NCBI RefSeq assembly: GCF_001509555.1
Contig: NZ_LMAS01000006.1
Coordinates: forward strand, 62,001 to 126,000
Origin: Bacillus sp. FJAT-29937
Lineage (GTDB): Bacteria; Bacillota; Bacilli; Bacillales; Cytobacillaceae
Length of the DNA: 64,000 bases
Reading direction: 5' to 3'
Shown: piece after piece, positions 35,840 to 45,226 of the stretch
How positions within the stretch are numbered: position 1 is the first letter of the stretch
Layout of the letters: each line of letters starts with the position of its first letter
The notes under the pieces: model-generated
What the model saw: only the letters and a program-made list of their open reading frames with translations
Databases searched by the model: none
Told to the model about the DNA's origin: nothing
Program-made: the position numbers and the translations under genes

Positions 35840-35937
35840 TGCAGTGCCGATTTCGGTAAACTAGTCTTTTAAAGATAGAAAAAAGAGAGGTTGGGGAGGC
35901 ATTCTCCCCGCCTTCAATTAAACATGCAGTAGTCACA

Positions 35938-35979
35938 AGGCCACCATGAACATTATGGTGACCGTTTTCTCTCTTTTTG
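35938..35979. terminator. bidirectional terminator between convergent genes
   Basis: CCACCAT and ATGGTGA flank a short loop, with TTTTCTCTCTTTTT after it. It separates the acidic protein gene from the convergent SDR gene. Confidence 0.6.
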
Positions 35980-35986
35980 AAAAAGT

Positions 35987-36862
35987 CTATCCGTTTACGA
36001 TCGTGCCGCCGTTCACATGAATAATCTGCCCGCTTACATAGGAAGAATCATCACTTGCCAAATATACATAGGCAGGCGCTAGTTCGTATGGCTGTCCTGC
36101 ACGTCCAAGCGGTGTGTCGGTCCCAAATTGAGCCACCTTATCGACTGAGAATGTAGATGGGATTAATGGAGTCCAAATGGGCCCCGGTGCTACACCGTTA
36201 ACGCGTATTCCCTTTCCCGCTAGTGACAACGCAAGAGATCTAGTAAAAGTAACGATTGCCCCTTTGGTTGCTGAGTAATCAATCAGCTGTTCATGTCCGG
36301 CATAGGCTGTTATGGAAGTGGTATTTATAATGGAACTGCCTTTTTGTAAATACGGAAGAACCATTTTTGTTAAATAAAAATAAGAAAAAATATTTGTCCG
36401 AAAGGTTCTTTCCAGTTGGGCAGAAGAAATATTCAGGAGACTATCCTGAGGGTGCTGCTCTGCTGCGTTGTTTACTAATACATCTATTTTCCCAAACTGG
36501 TCAATCGCATTATTGACAATCTCTCTACAAAAAGACTCATTTCCGATATCTCCAGGAAGTAATAGACATTCTCTTCCTTCCGCCTCAATTAATTGCTTCG
36601 TTTCGTTTGCATCTTCATGCTCTTCCAGGTAGTTAATCGCAATATTTGCCCCTTCTTTAGCAAAATAGATGGCTGTAGCCTTTCCAATTCCGCTGTCACC
36701 ACCTGAAATGAAAGCTATTTTTCCTCTTAATTTCTCTGCCCCTTTATAATTGGGGTCAATTGAGGTTGGTTTTGGATCCATCCGACTTTCTAGTCCAGGC
36801 TGCTTGTTTTGATGCTGTGGGGGAAAAGCGTTTTGCTTCGGCTGATTTTGTTTGTTTGGCAT
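35987..36862 (-). CDS. short-chain dehydrogenase/reductase (YhdF/YdaD-like)
   Basis: A 291-residue SDR with a long N-terminal extension (residues 1-45, rich in Gln, Asn and Pro) typical of the YdaD/YhdF/YhxC group of bacillus stress dehydrogenases. The cofactor motif is ISGGDSGIGKATA (near residue 53), NNAAEQ is the second motif, and the catalytic Tyr-x3-Lys is in DYSATKGAI. The end GGTIVNG is usual. Substrate unknown; in B. subtilis relatives are general-stress genes. GGAGGTTCGTTCAAC precedes the ATG. Monocistronic. Confidence 0.88.
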   Translation of the reverse strand: MPNKQNQPKQNAFPPQHQNKQPGLESRMDPKPTSIDPNYKGAEKLRGKIAFISGGDSGIGKATAIYFAKEGANIAINYLEEHEDANETKQLIEAEGRECLLLPGDIGNESFCREIVNNAIDQFGKIDVLVNNAAEQHPQDSLLNISSAQLERTFRTNIFSYFYLTKMVLPYLQKGSSIINTTSITAYAGHEQLIDYSATKGAIVTFTRSLALSLAGKGIRVNGVAPGPIWTPLIPSTFSVDKVAQFGTDTPLGRAGQPYELAPAYVYLASDDSSYVSGQIIHVNGGTIVNG

Positions 36863-37104
36863 GTTGAACGAACCTCCAACTAGTATTTATTTTCCTAGTA
36901 TGGAGTAAACTTGCATGGATTATTTGTTTCGATGGTATCTGGCGATTTTTTTACGAAACTTATTTAGATCTACCGTCCTTTTTGTATACTTTAAATATTC
37001 CTTCCACTGCCCAACGGCTTCCCTAGTTTCACTGCGCCAAGTTTTAAAAATAGAATCCCTTCTCTATAAAGCCCAGAACCGATATTATTTTCATAGGACT
37101 ACAC

Positions 37105-37147
37105 TTAAGAAAATCTTAAGATTTACATAAAGAGTTTGTTAAGATTT
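37105..37147 (+). promoter_or_regulatory. phased direct repeats, candidate response-regulator binding sites
   Basis: TTAAGAAAA (37105), TTAAGATTT (37116) and TTAAGATTT (37139) occur at offsets of 11 and 23 bases, about one and two helical turns. This spacing is that of OmpR/PhoB-type binding sites. They lie about 75-120 bases before the response-regulator start, so autoregulation is likely (inference). The remaining 36863-37222 gap holds no gene. Confidence 0.5.
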
Positions 37148-37222
37148 GTTGGCTATTCTATCTTTAGGACAAAAAATAAAGGGGAGATAGGCCATCGACT
37201 ATAAATACAGGGGAGAATGCAA

Positions 37223-37909
37223 ATGAACATATTGGTTTGTGATGATGATCAGGCGATAGTGGATGCGATTGGGATTTATTTGGAAAATGAAGGCTATCAA
37301 ATATTCAAGGCTTTTAACGGGATCGAAGCGATAGAAATCATTGATGACCAGGAGATTCATCTGATTATCATGGATATTATGATGCCTAAGATGGATGGAA
37401 TAAACGCAACCATGAAGATTCGGGAAACTAATAAAATTCCATTGATCATGCTTTCTGCCAAATCAGAGGATTACGACAAAATTTTAGGATTAAATATTGG
37501 AGCGGATGACTACATAACGAAGCCTTTTAATCCTTTAGAACTCATCGCAAGAGTGAAATCCCAGCTAAGAAGGTATACAACATTAGGCGGGCTGGAAACA
37601 AAGAAAAATGTCTTCAAAACGGGCGGCCTCATGATTGATGATGAAAGCAAAACGATAACGGTTGATGGAGAGGCAGTCCGCTTGACACCGGTACAATATA
37701 AGATCCTAAAGCTTCTGACAGCAAACGCCGGGAGAGTATTCTCCATTGAAGAAATTTATGAAAAAGTATGGAATGAAACAGCCTTCAGTCCAGAAAATAC
37801 GGTCACCGTTCATATTAGAAAAATTAGAGAGAAAATCGAAATCAACCCGAAAGAGCCCAAATATTTAAAGGTGGTGTGGGGAGTTGGATATAAAGTTGAA
37901 AAAGTTTAG
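37223..37909 (+). CDS. OmpR/PhoB family response regulator
   Basis: A 228-residue regulator with a receiver domain (1-115) and a winged-helix DNA-binding domain (about 132-228). Asp51 in LIIMDIMMPKMDG is the phosphoacceptor, with the acidic DDD at 7-9, the switch Ser/Thr in MLSAKSE and the conserved Lys in ITKPF. The wing contains TVTVHIRKIREKIE and ends with the usual WGVGYKVE. GGGGAG lies before ATG 37223. Its end overlaps the histidine kinase by 26 bases. Phased TTAAG repeats upstream suggest it controls its own operon. Signal unknown. Confidence 0.92.
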   Translation: MNILVCDDDQAIVDAIGIYLENEGYQIFKAFNGIEAIEIIDDQEIHLIIMDIMMPKMDGINATMKIRETNKIPLIMLSAKSEDYDKILGLNIGADDYITKPFNPLELIARVKSQLRRYTTLGGLETKKNVFKTGGLMIDDESKTITVDGEAVRLTPVQYKILKLLTANAGRVFSIEEIYEKVWNETAFSPENTVTVHIRKIREKIEINPKEPKYLKVVWGVGYKVEKV

Positions 37910-39968
37910 CCACTTAATGACAACAAAAATAATTATTTTTATCTTAATGATTACATGTTTTACAGGTGCCATCCAAGCATCTGTAGATTTAGCAGTCAAG
38001 GGCGATGGGGATCTTGGACTTGTTTTTGGAGACAGCTACTTTCGCAGCAAGTCATTTGAACGGGAAAGTGAACCTCTCCTTTTTGACCTTACTAGATTGA
38101 TCGGGGAATATAAGAGTGAGGAACATATTTTAAATGGTGGAACGATCAGTGAGGAAGAATGGAGAAACGAAGAAGAAAACTTATTTGAAGATTATCAGTT
38201 TCATTCGAAAAATTTCAATCCCAATTTAAGTGAAACGGAAAACTATGAAAAGTTTAAAGAAGACTATGCAGATAAGATCTCTCAGGCAAGAGACAGGCTG
38301 ATTAAGGATGATTTAAGAGAGTTTCATTTATTAATGCAAAATATTAAAGAAATTAAAGGTCCTTTGTATTATGCAAGTGATGGGGTAAATGTATTTAAGA
38401 ACAGTTCGCAGACGGAAAAGGGACAGTTTAAAACTTATCCTTCTTACTTGTTGTTTGAGGATTATTCAAGTGAAATTTACCCAGAGGAAATAGAAGACAA
38501 TGAATCCTTCTATTGGTTTCGAGAAGGTAAAGAAGAATTTGATTCAAAGGGAAAGGCTATTTATATCGCTTTTACAGACGAATTTTTAAATAACAAAATA
38601 AAAGCTTGGAAAGAAAGTAAGGCAAGTGCCACAGAAAGTTTTTATAGAGTAGTAGGATTTTTTACAGGGTTTATTCTTTTATTTCTATATTTAGTCACTG
38701 TGGCCGGGAGAAGATTATTTAAGGATCAAGAGGTCCATTTACACGCAGTAGATAAATTATATGTGGATATTAATTTTTTCCTATTCTCAGGACTTATGGT
38801 GACATGGGTTGCCACGATGGAAACTATAACTTATTCAAACATACACAAGGCTGTTATTCCAATCACGATTCCGATTTCCGCAGCAGGGTTCATGCTGATT
38901 CTATCCCTAGTAAGGCATATCAAAAATAGAACGTTCTTTAAGCATACATTAATTTATAAACTCTTCTCGATTCTGTTTAAGTTTGTAAAGGATGTATATG
39001 AAAACGGAAATGTTGCGGTCAAAACAGTTTTAATTGTTATTGGATACCCCGTTTTGATTGCTTTAACATTTTTCATGTTTCCTATCACGATCGGGCTGGC
39101 TGCTTGGTTCTCATTAAGAAGAGTCAAGTCATTTAATGCTATAAAAGAAGGGGTCGAGAGGATAAAAGATGGGGATATTCATCATCACATCGATGTTGGC
39201 GGAAAAGGAGAGTTTAGTAAACTTGCGGCTAACATCAACAGTATGACTGATGGATTGAAAAAAGCGGTGGATAGCGAATTAAAAAGTGAGCGGCTGAAAA
39301 CGGAGCTTATCACGAATGTATCCCATGATATAAGAACCCCATTAACTTCTATTATTACGTATGTAGATTTATTGAAAAAGGAAAAGGACCCAGCAAAGGT
39401 AGCCGAATATGTCGAAGTATTAGATCAAAAATCAAAACGGTTAAAACTATTAACGGATGATTTATTCGAAGCAGCAAAAGCTTCCAGCGGAAATATTCCC
39501 GTTCAGCTGGAGCGAATCGATATTAGTTCGTTAATCAATCAGGGCCTAGGGGAAGTAAGTGATAAAGTCGAAGAGCTGGGTTTAGAATTTAGATTCAATT
39601 ACCCTAAGGAAAAGGTATATATTCAAGCCGATGGAAAATTATTATGGAGATCCATTGAAAACGTATTATCCAATATATTCAAATATGCCCTTAAAGGGTC
39701 TAGAGTATATATCGACATCGAGGAGACAGGCAACGAAGTCCTTCTCACCTTTAAGAACATTTCAGCCTATGAGCTCAATATTTCAGCAGACGAATTAATG
39801 GAGCGTTTTAAAAGAGGCGATGAATCCAGAACGAGCCAAGGCAGCGGATTAGGGCTATCCATTGCCGAAAGCCTGACTGAAATACAAAAAGGCAAATTCA
39901 TGATACAAGTCGATGGAGATTTATTTAAGACGATGATTTATATGCCTAAATATAAAGATGTTATCTAA
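37884..39968 (+). CDS. membrane sensor histidine kinase
   Basis: A 694-residue kinase, larger than most. One hydrophobic segment near residues 12-30 is followed by an external domain of about 220 residues rich in acidic and aromatic residues, then a block of four or five membrane segments (about 250-415), a HAMP-like region, the phosphoacceptor domain with His481 in TNVSHDIRTPLTS, and the ATPase domain with an N box (SIENVLSNIFKYA) and G box (GSGLGLSIAESL). It should phosphorylate the regulator encoded just upstream. The TTG at 37884 directly follows GGGGAG; the next TTG (37896) or ATG 37917 may be the true start. No transporter or effector gene is linked. Confidence 0.9.
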   Translation: MDIKLKKFSHLMTTKIIIFILMITCFTGAIQASVDLAVKGDGDLGLVFGDSYFRSKSFERESEPLLFDLTRLIGEYKSEEHILNGGTISEEEWRNEEENLFEDYQFHSKNFNPNLSETENYEKFKEDYADKISQARDRLIKDDLREFHLLMQNIKEIKGPLYYASDGVNVFKNSSQTEKGQFKTYPSYLLFEDYSSEIYPEEIEDNESFYWFREGKEEFDSKGKAIYIAFTDEFLNNKIKAWKESKASATESFYRVVGFFTGFILLFLYLVTVAGRRLFKDQEVHLHAVDKLYVDINFFLFSGLMVTWVATMETITYSNIHKAVIPITIPISAAGFMLILSLVRHIKNRTFFKHTLIYKLFSILFKFVKDVYENGNVAVKTVLIVIGYPVLIALTFFMFPITIGLAAWFSLRRVKSFNAIKEGVERIKDGDIHHHIDVGGKGEFSKLAANINSMTDGLKKAVDSELKSERLKTELITNVSHDIRTPLTSIITYVDLLKKEKDPAKVAEYVEVLDQKSKRLKLLTDDLFEAAKASSGNIPVQLERIDISSLINQGLGEVSDKVEELGLEFRFNYPKEKVYIQADGKLLWRSIENVLSNIFKYALKGSRVYIDIEETGNEVLLTFKNISAYELNISADELMERFKRGDESRTSQGSGLGLSIAESLTEIQKGKFMIQVDGDLFKTMIYMPKYKDVI

Positions 39969-40043
39969 AGGGAACTTAGCAGACCAAATCGATTATGATT
40001 TGGTCTTTTCATATCTAATAAGGAAATCCCCCATCCATCTGTG

Positions 40044-40231
40044 CTTGGCGGACATCTGTTCCGTTAATTGGGCAAAAGTGGGCGATTTTTCATATTTGTG
40101 GACATGGATTTCGCTATTTATAAAAAAAGCGTTAATTTCCTGTGTTTTTCCGTCAATAGCGTACCCAGTGTCCGCTTTGCCTGTAAATTATGGCTATTTC
40201 ATACATATAACGGATCTACTGTCCGCCAAAC
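40044..40231 (+). repeat. dispersed modular repeat, family 2, copy D
   Basis: Starts CTTGGCGGACATCTGTTCCG and ends ACGGATCTACTGTCCGCC, so its ends form an inverted pair. It is the closest relative of the copy at 33972-34160. It lies in the gap between the histidine kinase gene and mqo. Confidence 0.8.
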
Positions 40232-40358
40232 TCCATGCATGACTATTTGTAGTGAAGTTTCATCAAGATTGCGAAGACCTGGGCCCGCTGGATGAACTTC
40301 TCAGCTTTAAAATAACTTAAAATTATCATATAATAGTAAATATACTAATCTACAAATA

Positions 40359-40409
40359 AATGTGTTATACTCATAGATAAATGTGATATACTTATTAATG
40401 TGATATAAT
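40359..40409 (+). promoter_or_regulatory. three tandem extended -10 elements upstream of mqo
   Basis: AATGTGTTATACT (40359), AATGTGATATACT (40380) and AATGTGATATAAT (40397) each contain a TGnTATAMT extended -10 sequence, at offsets of 21 and 17 bases. The last one is the best promoter match. They may be alternative promoters, or binding repeats overlapping one promoter. Confidence 0.5.
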
Positions 40410-40415
40410 CACGAT

Positions 40416-40531
40416 AAGCTTATTTTTGATACAGAATCGGTGTGGACTAGATCGCGCCTTCGCTTGGTGTGGCGCTTAAGTAGGGGAGCCTGCATCCTTT
40501 CTGCAAATTTTAGGTATAAGGGATGGTTAAA
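40416..40531 (+). promoter_or_regulatory. G+C-rich structured 5' leader of mqo
   Basis: The segment after the -10 elements is unusually G+C rich. GCGCC (40454-40458) can pair with GGCGC (40471-40475), followed by AGGGGAGCC and a TGCATCCTTTCTGCA hairpin. It does not match any riboswitch class I know. It ends at the AAGGGA ribosome site of mqo. Confidence 0.35.
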
Positions 40532-42031
40532 ATGAGCAACAGCGAAACGAAAACTGACGTCATCTTAATTGGTGCCGGAATCATGAGTGCGACTTTAGGG
40601 ACACTTCTGAAAGAATTAGTACCGGAATGGGACATTTCAGTGTTTGAAAAGCTCGAAAAGGCTGGAGAAGAAAGCTCTAACGAATGGAATAATGCAGGAA
40701 CTGGGCATGCCGCATTGTGCGAGCTTAACTATACAAGCGAAAAACCAGACGGATCTATCGATATTAGCAAGGCGATCAAAATTAATGAACAATTTCAGAT
40801 TTCGATGCAATTTTGGTCTTATCTTGTCAGCAGAAAGCTAATCAATAATCCGCATGACTTTATCATGCCCTTGCCCCATATGAGTATGGTACAAGGGGAA
40901 GAAAATGTAACCTTTTTAAAGAAGCGTTTTGAAGCGCTTTCAAATAATCCGCTGTTCAAAGGGATGGAATTTTCCGATGACCCGGCAAAGTTGATGGAAT
41001 GGATTCCGCTTATTATGGAAGGCCGTTCATCGAATGATCAAATTGCAGCGACAAAGATTGACTCAGGAACGGATGTTAACTTTGGTGCATTAACACGTAT
41101 GCTATTTGGCCATTTAAAAAATCAAAACATTGAAGTCAAATATAAACATCAAGTGGAAGATATTACCCGGACTAGTGATGGTCTATGGGAATTGAAAATT
41201 TGGAATATGGAAACCGGCAACATCGAACGCCATACAGCCAAATTTGTCTTTATCGGCGGCGGCGGCGGCAGTCTGCATTTGCTGCAAAAAACGGGCATTC
41301 CTGAAAGCAAGCATATTGGCGGATTCCCTGTAAGCGGAATTTTTCTGTCATGTAACAATCCAAAAGTGGTTGAACAGCATCATGCAAAAGTTTACGGAAA
41401 AGCTAAAGTGGGTGCGCCTCCAATGTCTGTTCCACATCTTGATACACGATATATTGATAATAAGAAATCATTGCTATTTGGACCATTTGCCGGATTCTCA
41501 CCGAAGTTCTTAAAAACGGGTTCAAATATGGACTTAATTACTTCAGTCAAACCAAATAATGTTTTAACAATGCTGGCGGCAGGTGCAAAAGAAATGTCAT
41601 TGACGAAATACCTAATCCAGCAGGTTATGTTATCGAAAGAACAGCGTATGGAAGAACTGCGAGAATTCATTCCGAACGCTAAATCTGAGGATTGGGAATT
41701 AGTAGTAGCGGGCCAACGTGTACAAGTAATTAAAGATACTGAGGCTGGCAAAGGAACGCTTCAATTTGGTACGGAAGTAATTAATGCGGCTGATGGCTCG
41801 ATTGCAGCATTATTAGGAGCTTCTCCAGGTGCTTCTACGGCTGTTCACGTTATGCTTGAGGTCTTAAATAAATGCTTCCCTCAACATGTGAAAGAGTGGG
41901 AGCTGAAAATTAAAGAAATGATCCCTTCTTATGGCTTGTCACTTATGGAAAATCCAGAGCTTCTGCACGAAATTCACACTTCAACAGCAGAAACGCTCGG
42001 TTTAGCCGAAAAAGAATTAGTTCATAGTTAA
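40532..42031 (+). CDS. mqo: malate:quinone oxidoreductase
   Basis: A 499-residue FAD enzyme that oxidises L-malate to oxaloacetate at the membrane and passes electrons to quinone. The N-terminal FAD motif is [12 protein letters not shown], followed by the MQO pattern [38 protein letters not shown], and [12 protein letters not shown]. The C-terminal region has the [17 protein letters not shown] segment of the FAD site. ATG 40532 has AAGGGA 8 bases upstream, which is better than ATG 40523. Length is normal for the family. It is a single gene ended at 42050, under an unusual promoter and leader region. Confidence 0.95.
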   Translation: MSNSETKTDVILIGAGIMSATLGTLLKELVPEWDISVFEKLEKAGEESSNEWNNAGTGHAALCELNYTSEKPDGSIDISKAIKINEQFQISMQFWSYLVSRKLINNPHDFIMPLPHMSMVQGEENVTFLKKRFEALSNNPLFKGMEFSDDPAKLMEWIPLIMEGRSSNDQIAATKIDSGTDVNFGALTRMLFGHLKNQNIEVKYKHQVEDITRTSDGLWELKIWNMETGNIERHTAKFVFIGGGGGSLHLLQKTGIPESKHIGGFPVSGIFLSCNNPKVVEQHHAKVYGKAKVGAPPMSVPHLDTRYIDNKKSLLFGPFAGFSPKFLKTGSNMDLITSVKPNNVLTMLAAGAKEMSLTKYLIQQVMLSKEQRMEELREFIPNAKSEDWELVVAGQRVQVIKDTEAGKGTLQFGTEVINAADGSIAALLGASPGASTAVHVMLEVLNKCFPQHVKEWELKIKEMIPSYGLSLMENPELLHEIHTSTAETLGLAEKELVHS

Positions 42032-42049
42032 ATTTCAGATAAAAGTTCC

Positions 42050-42088
42050 GAACCTTTAATCTAGCTTTAGATTGAAGGTTCTTTTTTA
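42050..42088 (+). terminator. intrinsic terminator of mqo
   Basis: GAACCTTTAATCT pairs with AGATTGAAGGTTC, followed by TTTTTT. Confidence 0.85.
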
Positions 42089-42165
42089 TCGTTAATTTGC
42101 GGTTTCACAACGGTCCAAAGCGCCATATACATATACTACTTTTGATCATAAAGGAGTTTATAAAA

Positions 42166-43125
42166 TTGGGAATGAAGGGCCGCATGACATTTATGACGTG
42201 GAATCTTTATGCTGGTGCAGACTTGGGGCCGATTTTTACCGCGAAGGTTAATGAACTTCCACAACGTGTTACCGAGGTATATCGCCAATTTCTAGCGACT
42301 AATTTTCCTGAACGTGTAAAAGAAATCGCCCGTCAAATTGCTTTGAATCAGCCTGATATCATCGGATTGCAAGAAGCGGAACTATGGGCGCTGCAAGTCA
42401 TGTCAGTACCAAGTTTCCCTATCGTAAAATACAATTTTATTAAACTTCTGTTAAAAGAACTGAGAAAATTCGGATTACAGTATGAAGTCGCGGCCACAAA
42501 TAAAAACGGTTTTGCTTCCCTGATTTCAAGTGAAGGGAATTCAGTATCTTTGTCGGACAGAGACACTACTTTAGTCCGAAAGCAATCCGGACTGCAGGTT
42601 ATTCAATCCATCTCAAAGGAATTCCAAGTCAATTTGAAAGTTCCCATTGGGGTGAAAACCTTTCAGATTGTTAGGGGATGGTCATTCATCGATGTGAAAG
42701 CAAATGGCCGTACTTTCCGGGTGATCAACACCCATTTGGAACCTCTTTCTGAAGGTGTCCAAATTGCGCAAGGCAACGAAATACTGAAAGGGCCCGCCAA
42801 AACCAATCTTCCGGTTATTATCCTTGGAGATTTGAATTCGGATGCTGATGGCACGGGTACACCAACTTACGGAAATTTTAGATCAGAAGGATTTGAGGAT
42901 GTTTGGGAGGAAGCAGGTCAAGGGGGCGGCTTTACCTGCTGTCAAGATGCGGATTTGTTAAATGGTCTATCCTCACTTAATAGAAGAATAGACTTTATTT
43001 TATTCAAAAACGGCTGGATGCCGATTCGTGCAGATCTAGTAGGGGAAGACCAAAGCGATAGAACCCCAACCGCGCTCTGGCCTTCTGATCATGCTGGAGT
43101 AGTTGGCAGGCTATTTTTACCGTAA
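42166..43125 (+). CDS. endonuclease/exonuclease/phosphatase (EEP) family protein
   Basis: A 319-residue soluble protein of the EEP fold (DNase I, exonuclease III, sphingomyelinase-type hydrolases). Landmarks are MTWNLYAGADLG near the start, DIIGLQEAE with the metal-binding glutamate, VINTHLEP, ILGDLNSDADGTG with the catalytic Asp and Asn, and the final SDHAGVVGRLFL with the catalytic His. No signal peptide is seen, so it is probably cytoplasmic. Substrate could be a nucleic acid, phospholipid or phosphoester. The TTG at 42166 has AAAGGAG 9 bases upstream and is preferred over a longer frame starting at 42097. Confidence 0.85.
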   Translation: MGMKGRMTFMTWNLYAGADLGPIFTAKVNELPQRVTEVYRQFLATNFPERVKEIARQIALNQPDIIGLQEAELWALQVMSVPSFPIVKYNFIKLLLKELRKFGLQYEVAATNKNGFASLISSEGNSVSLSDRDTTLVRKQSGLQVIQSISKEFQVNLKVPIGVKTFQIVRGWSFIDVKANGRTFRVINTHLEPLSEGVQIAQGNEILKGPAKTNLPVIILGDLNSDADGTGTPTYGNFRSEGFEDVWEEAGQGGGFTCCQDADLLNGLSSLNRRIDFILFKNGWMPIRADLVGEDQSDRTPTALWPSDHAGVVGRLFLP

Positions 43126-43131
43126 AATTGG

Positions 43132-43168
43132 AAAAGGCTGCCGGACGCTAGGATCCGCAGCTTTTTTC
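43132..43168. terminator. bidirectional terminator
   Basis: AAAAGGCTGCCGGA pairs with TCCGCAGCTTTTTT between the convergent EEP and GNAT genes. Confidence 0.8.
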
Positions 43169-43170
43169 AG

Positions 43171-43614
43171 TTAAAACGTAAAGCGGGAAACTTGTTCGTC
43201 TCCGATCATTAGCCCGTCTATTTCTTGGAAACCTACTTTTTCGTAAACACGTTTTGCGTGCTCATTTGTTGGTTCATAAGATAGGGAGATGGTTTGATGG
43301 CGATCCTCTTTCATGTTCCTAATATCGTCAATTACAAGTTGAATCGCTTCTTTGCCATACCCTTTCCCTTGATGGTTTTGATCAATCATCATGCGATAAA
43401 TCCAGTATTCATGGTCGTCTTCGTCAATTCCGAAAAGTGTAAATCCAATCATTTCCTCGCCGTTATAGATTCCTTTTGCGTGGAAATTTTCAAGGAAATT
43501 CAACTGGGCTAATGATACCGCATTAGATGCCACAAACATCACTTGATCTTCACGGACACGCAGGGAAATGGCCTTACGCCAATTGTCTTTCGTAATCGAT
43601 TCTAAATGCAACAT
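43171..43614 (-). CDS. GNAT acetyltransferase, BltD/spermidine acetyltransferase-like
   Basis: A 147-residue single-domain GNAT enzyme. YRMMIDQNHQGKGYGKEAIQLVIDDI holds the acetyl-CoA pyrophosphate loop (QGKGYG), and SYEPTNEHAKRVYEKVGFQE is the usual end motif. The opening NWRKAISLRVREDQVMFVASNAVSLAQ (in parts) is like BltD and other diamine/polyamine acetyltransferases of bacilli. Probable acceptor is spermine or spermidine (inference). No transporter lies beside it, unlike blt-bltD in B. subtilis. Confidence 0.83.
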   Translation of the reverse strand: MLHLESITKDNWRKAISLRVREDQVMFVASNAVSLAQLNFLENFHAKGIYNGEEMIGFTLFGIDEDDHEYWIYRMMIDQNHQGKGYGKEAIQLVIDDIRNMKEDRHQTISLSYEPTNEHAKRVYEKVGFQEIDGLMIGDEQVSRFTF

Positions 43615-43785
43615 ATGTCAACACTCCATTCCATTCATCAAAAAACTTTTGAAAAAATAACGCCTTCTATTTATTCGGTAAAAACGATTTATTTCCTTTA
43701 TTCCCTTATAAAAATAGAGGTAAATTGACTATTGAAGAGAGATATGTAAAAGTAAAAAGAGATACTGAAGGAGGAACTGAACGAA

Positions 43786-44142
43786 GTGATAAACATAACG
43801 ATTCCAAAACCAACTGTAACCATTACGAAACAGAAAAATCCGGAGCTCAGCCATATTTATGGATTTACTGACTTTCATCTTATCCCTAGAGATAAGGGTG
43901 GTATATTTATGTTTTATAACAGTAATCAAGAGCTACTATTCGTTGGGAAGGCAAGGAAGCTGAGACCAAGAATTAAAAAGCATTTTGAGGATACTGTATC
44001 CCCAATCAAATTGCATAGAGATGAAGTGACAAAAATTGAAGTTTGTGTAATAGAGGATCCTGTACATAGAGAAATTTACGAAACGTATATCGTTAATGAA
44101 CTTAAGTCGAAGTACAATATAGACAAGGTGTTTTTTAGATAA
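43786..44142 (+). CDS. GIY-YIG domain protein
   Basis: A 118-residue protein consisting mainly of one GIY-YIG nuclease-like domain. The two signature strands read GGIFMF and ELLFVGKARKLRPRIKKHF, so GIY is GIF and YIG is FVG; the Arg after the second strand and the metal-binding Glu (YETYIVNELKSKYN) are present. UvrC-type and Slx4-like proteins use the same fold, but this one has no extra domain. Function unknown, probably nucleic-acid binding or cleavage. GTG 43786 follows AAGGAGG by 11 bases. Confidence 0.8.
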   Translation: MINITIPKPTVTITKQKNPELSHIYGFTDFHLIPRDKGGIFMFYNSNQELLFVGKARKLRPRIKKHFEDTVSPIKLHRDEVTKIEVCVIEDPVHREIYETYIVNELKSKYNIDKVFFR

Positions 44143-44153
44143 GCTTATTAAGA

Positions 44154-44197
44154 GAGGCAATAGGTATAGTCAAATTAGATCATATCTATTGTCTTTT
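44154..44197 (+). terminator. intrinsic terminator
   Basis: GGCAATAGGTATAG and the complementary TATCTATTGTC form a stem with CTTTTTATT after it. It lies between the GIY-YIG and methylase genes. Confidence 0.6.
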
Positions 44198-44218
44198 TAT
44201 TATTTTAAAAGGATGAGA

Positions 44219-45151
44219 ATGGTGGTTAGTAAATATATTTATACGTATTCCTGCAAAGAAGGGGAACGTTCATTATGTGATTTAGAAATGCGCACATTAC
44301 TTGGGAGTGAGCCGCAAATTGGCATTGTGGAGAGCCATTTAATGCTGGATCCAAGCCGAAGTCCGTTTTTAAAGGAAAGAGTTTCTGTAATGTTTGAGGC
44401 GGAAACTCTTGATCATCTTCTTGAACAAGTTTCAGCCTTAGAAGTAACGGGTGAAACTTATAAAGTGATATATGTAAAAAATGGTGCTCCTGAAAAGGTA
44501 GGGTTTGAAAATCGGCGTACTATTGAGAAGAAAATTGGACTACATATAAATGGAGTGGCTGATCTCCATCACCCACAGCAATTGTTTGGCGTCATAGTGG
44601 TAAACGGAAGATGGATATTTGGTGATTATGTTGAAGGTGAACCTGTTTGGCATCGGCATCAGCAGAAGCCGAATAGTTACTCCACGGCGCTTAATACACG
44701 TGTGGCAAGGGCCATTGTCAATATCGCCATACCTGATCCAAGTGGGATCAAGGCTATTGACCCTTGCTGTGGAATTGGGACCGTACTAGTGGAGGCTTTA
44801 TCAATGGGGATTGATATAGTGGGAAGTGACAGAAATCCACTTGTTCTTGGCGGAGCGAGGGAGAATATCGCCCATTTTGGACTAACCGGAGAAGTGAAAT
44901 TAGCCGATATCCGTGACATCACGAATCAATATGACACAGCGATTATTGATTTGCCGTATAATTTATGTTCAGTCATCACCCCAGAAGAGCAGGCCGAAAT
45001 GCTTCAAAGTGCTCGTAGATTTGCTAAAAGAGTTTTAGTGGTAACCGTTGAGCCGATTGATGAAATTCTTGTCAACACAGGGTTTGTTGTGGTGGATCGG
45101 GCTTTCGTTAGGAAAGGGTCATTTACCCGCGAAGTGATTGTATGTAAGTAA
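44219..45151 (+). CDS. TRM11-like RNA/DNA methyltransferase
   Basis: A 310-residue protein with an N-terminal THUMP-like half (about 1-165) and a Rossmann methylase half. Motif I is DPCCGIGTVLVEA, followed by GSDRNPLVLGGARENI, and motif IV is IIDLPYN, the [D]-P-x-Y form used by N6- or N2-purine methylases. This matches the TRM11/Trm-G10 family, which methylates guanosine 10 of tRNA in archaea and eukaryotes; bacillus homologues are uncharacterised. I take ATG 44219, 6 bases after AAAAGG. Followed 75 bases later by proC. Confidence 0.82.
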   Translation: MVVSKYIYTYSCKEGERSLCDLEMRTLLGSEPQIGIVESHLMLDPSRSPFLKERVSVMFEAETLDHLLEQVSALEVTGETYKVIYVKNGAPEKVGFENRRTIEKKIGLHINGVADLHHPQQLFGVIVVNGRWIFGDYVEGEPVWHRHQQKPNSYSTALNTRVARAIVNIAIPDPSGIKAIDPCCGIGTVLVEALSMGIDIVGSDRNPLVLGGARENIAHFGLTGEVKLADIRDITNQYDTAIIDLPYNLCSVITPEEQAEMLQSARRFAKRVLVVTVEPIDEILVNTGFVVVDRAFVRKGSFTREVIVCK

Positions 45152-45226
45152 ACCTTATTTCCCTATAATGGGAAGCAATAATAGCTTTAGCGATTCTAAA
45201 AAATGAATACTAAGGAGATTATGATA

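Noticed and set aside
36915..37130. Plus-strand frame of 71 codons before the response regulator
   Set aside because: No ribosome site and implausible composition. The region better fits regulatory DNA with phased repeats.
39958..40295. Plus-strand frames of 94 and 75 codons after the histidine kinase gene
   Set aside because: They lie in family 2 repeat copy D and follow the repeat sequence rather than a protein pattern.
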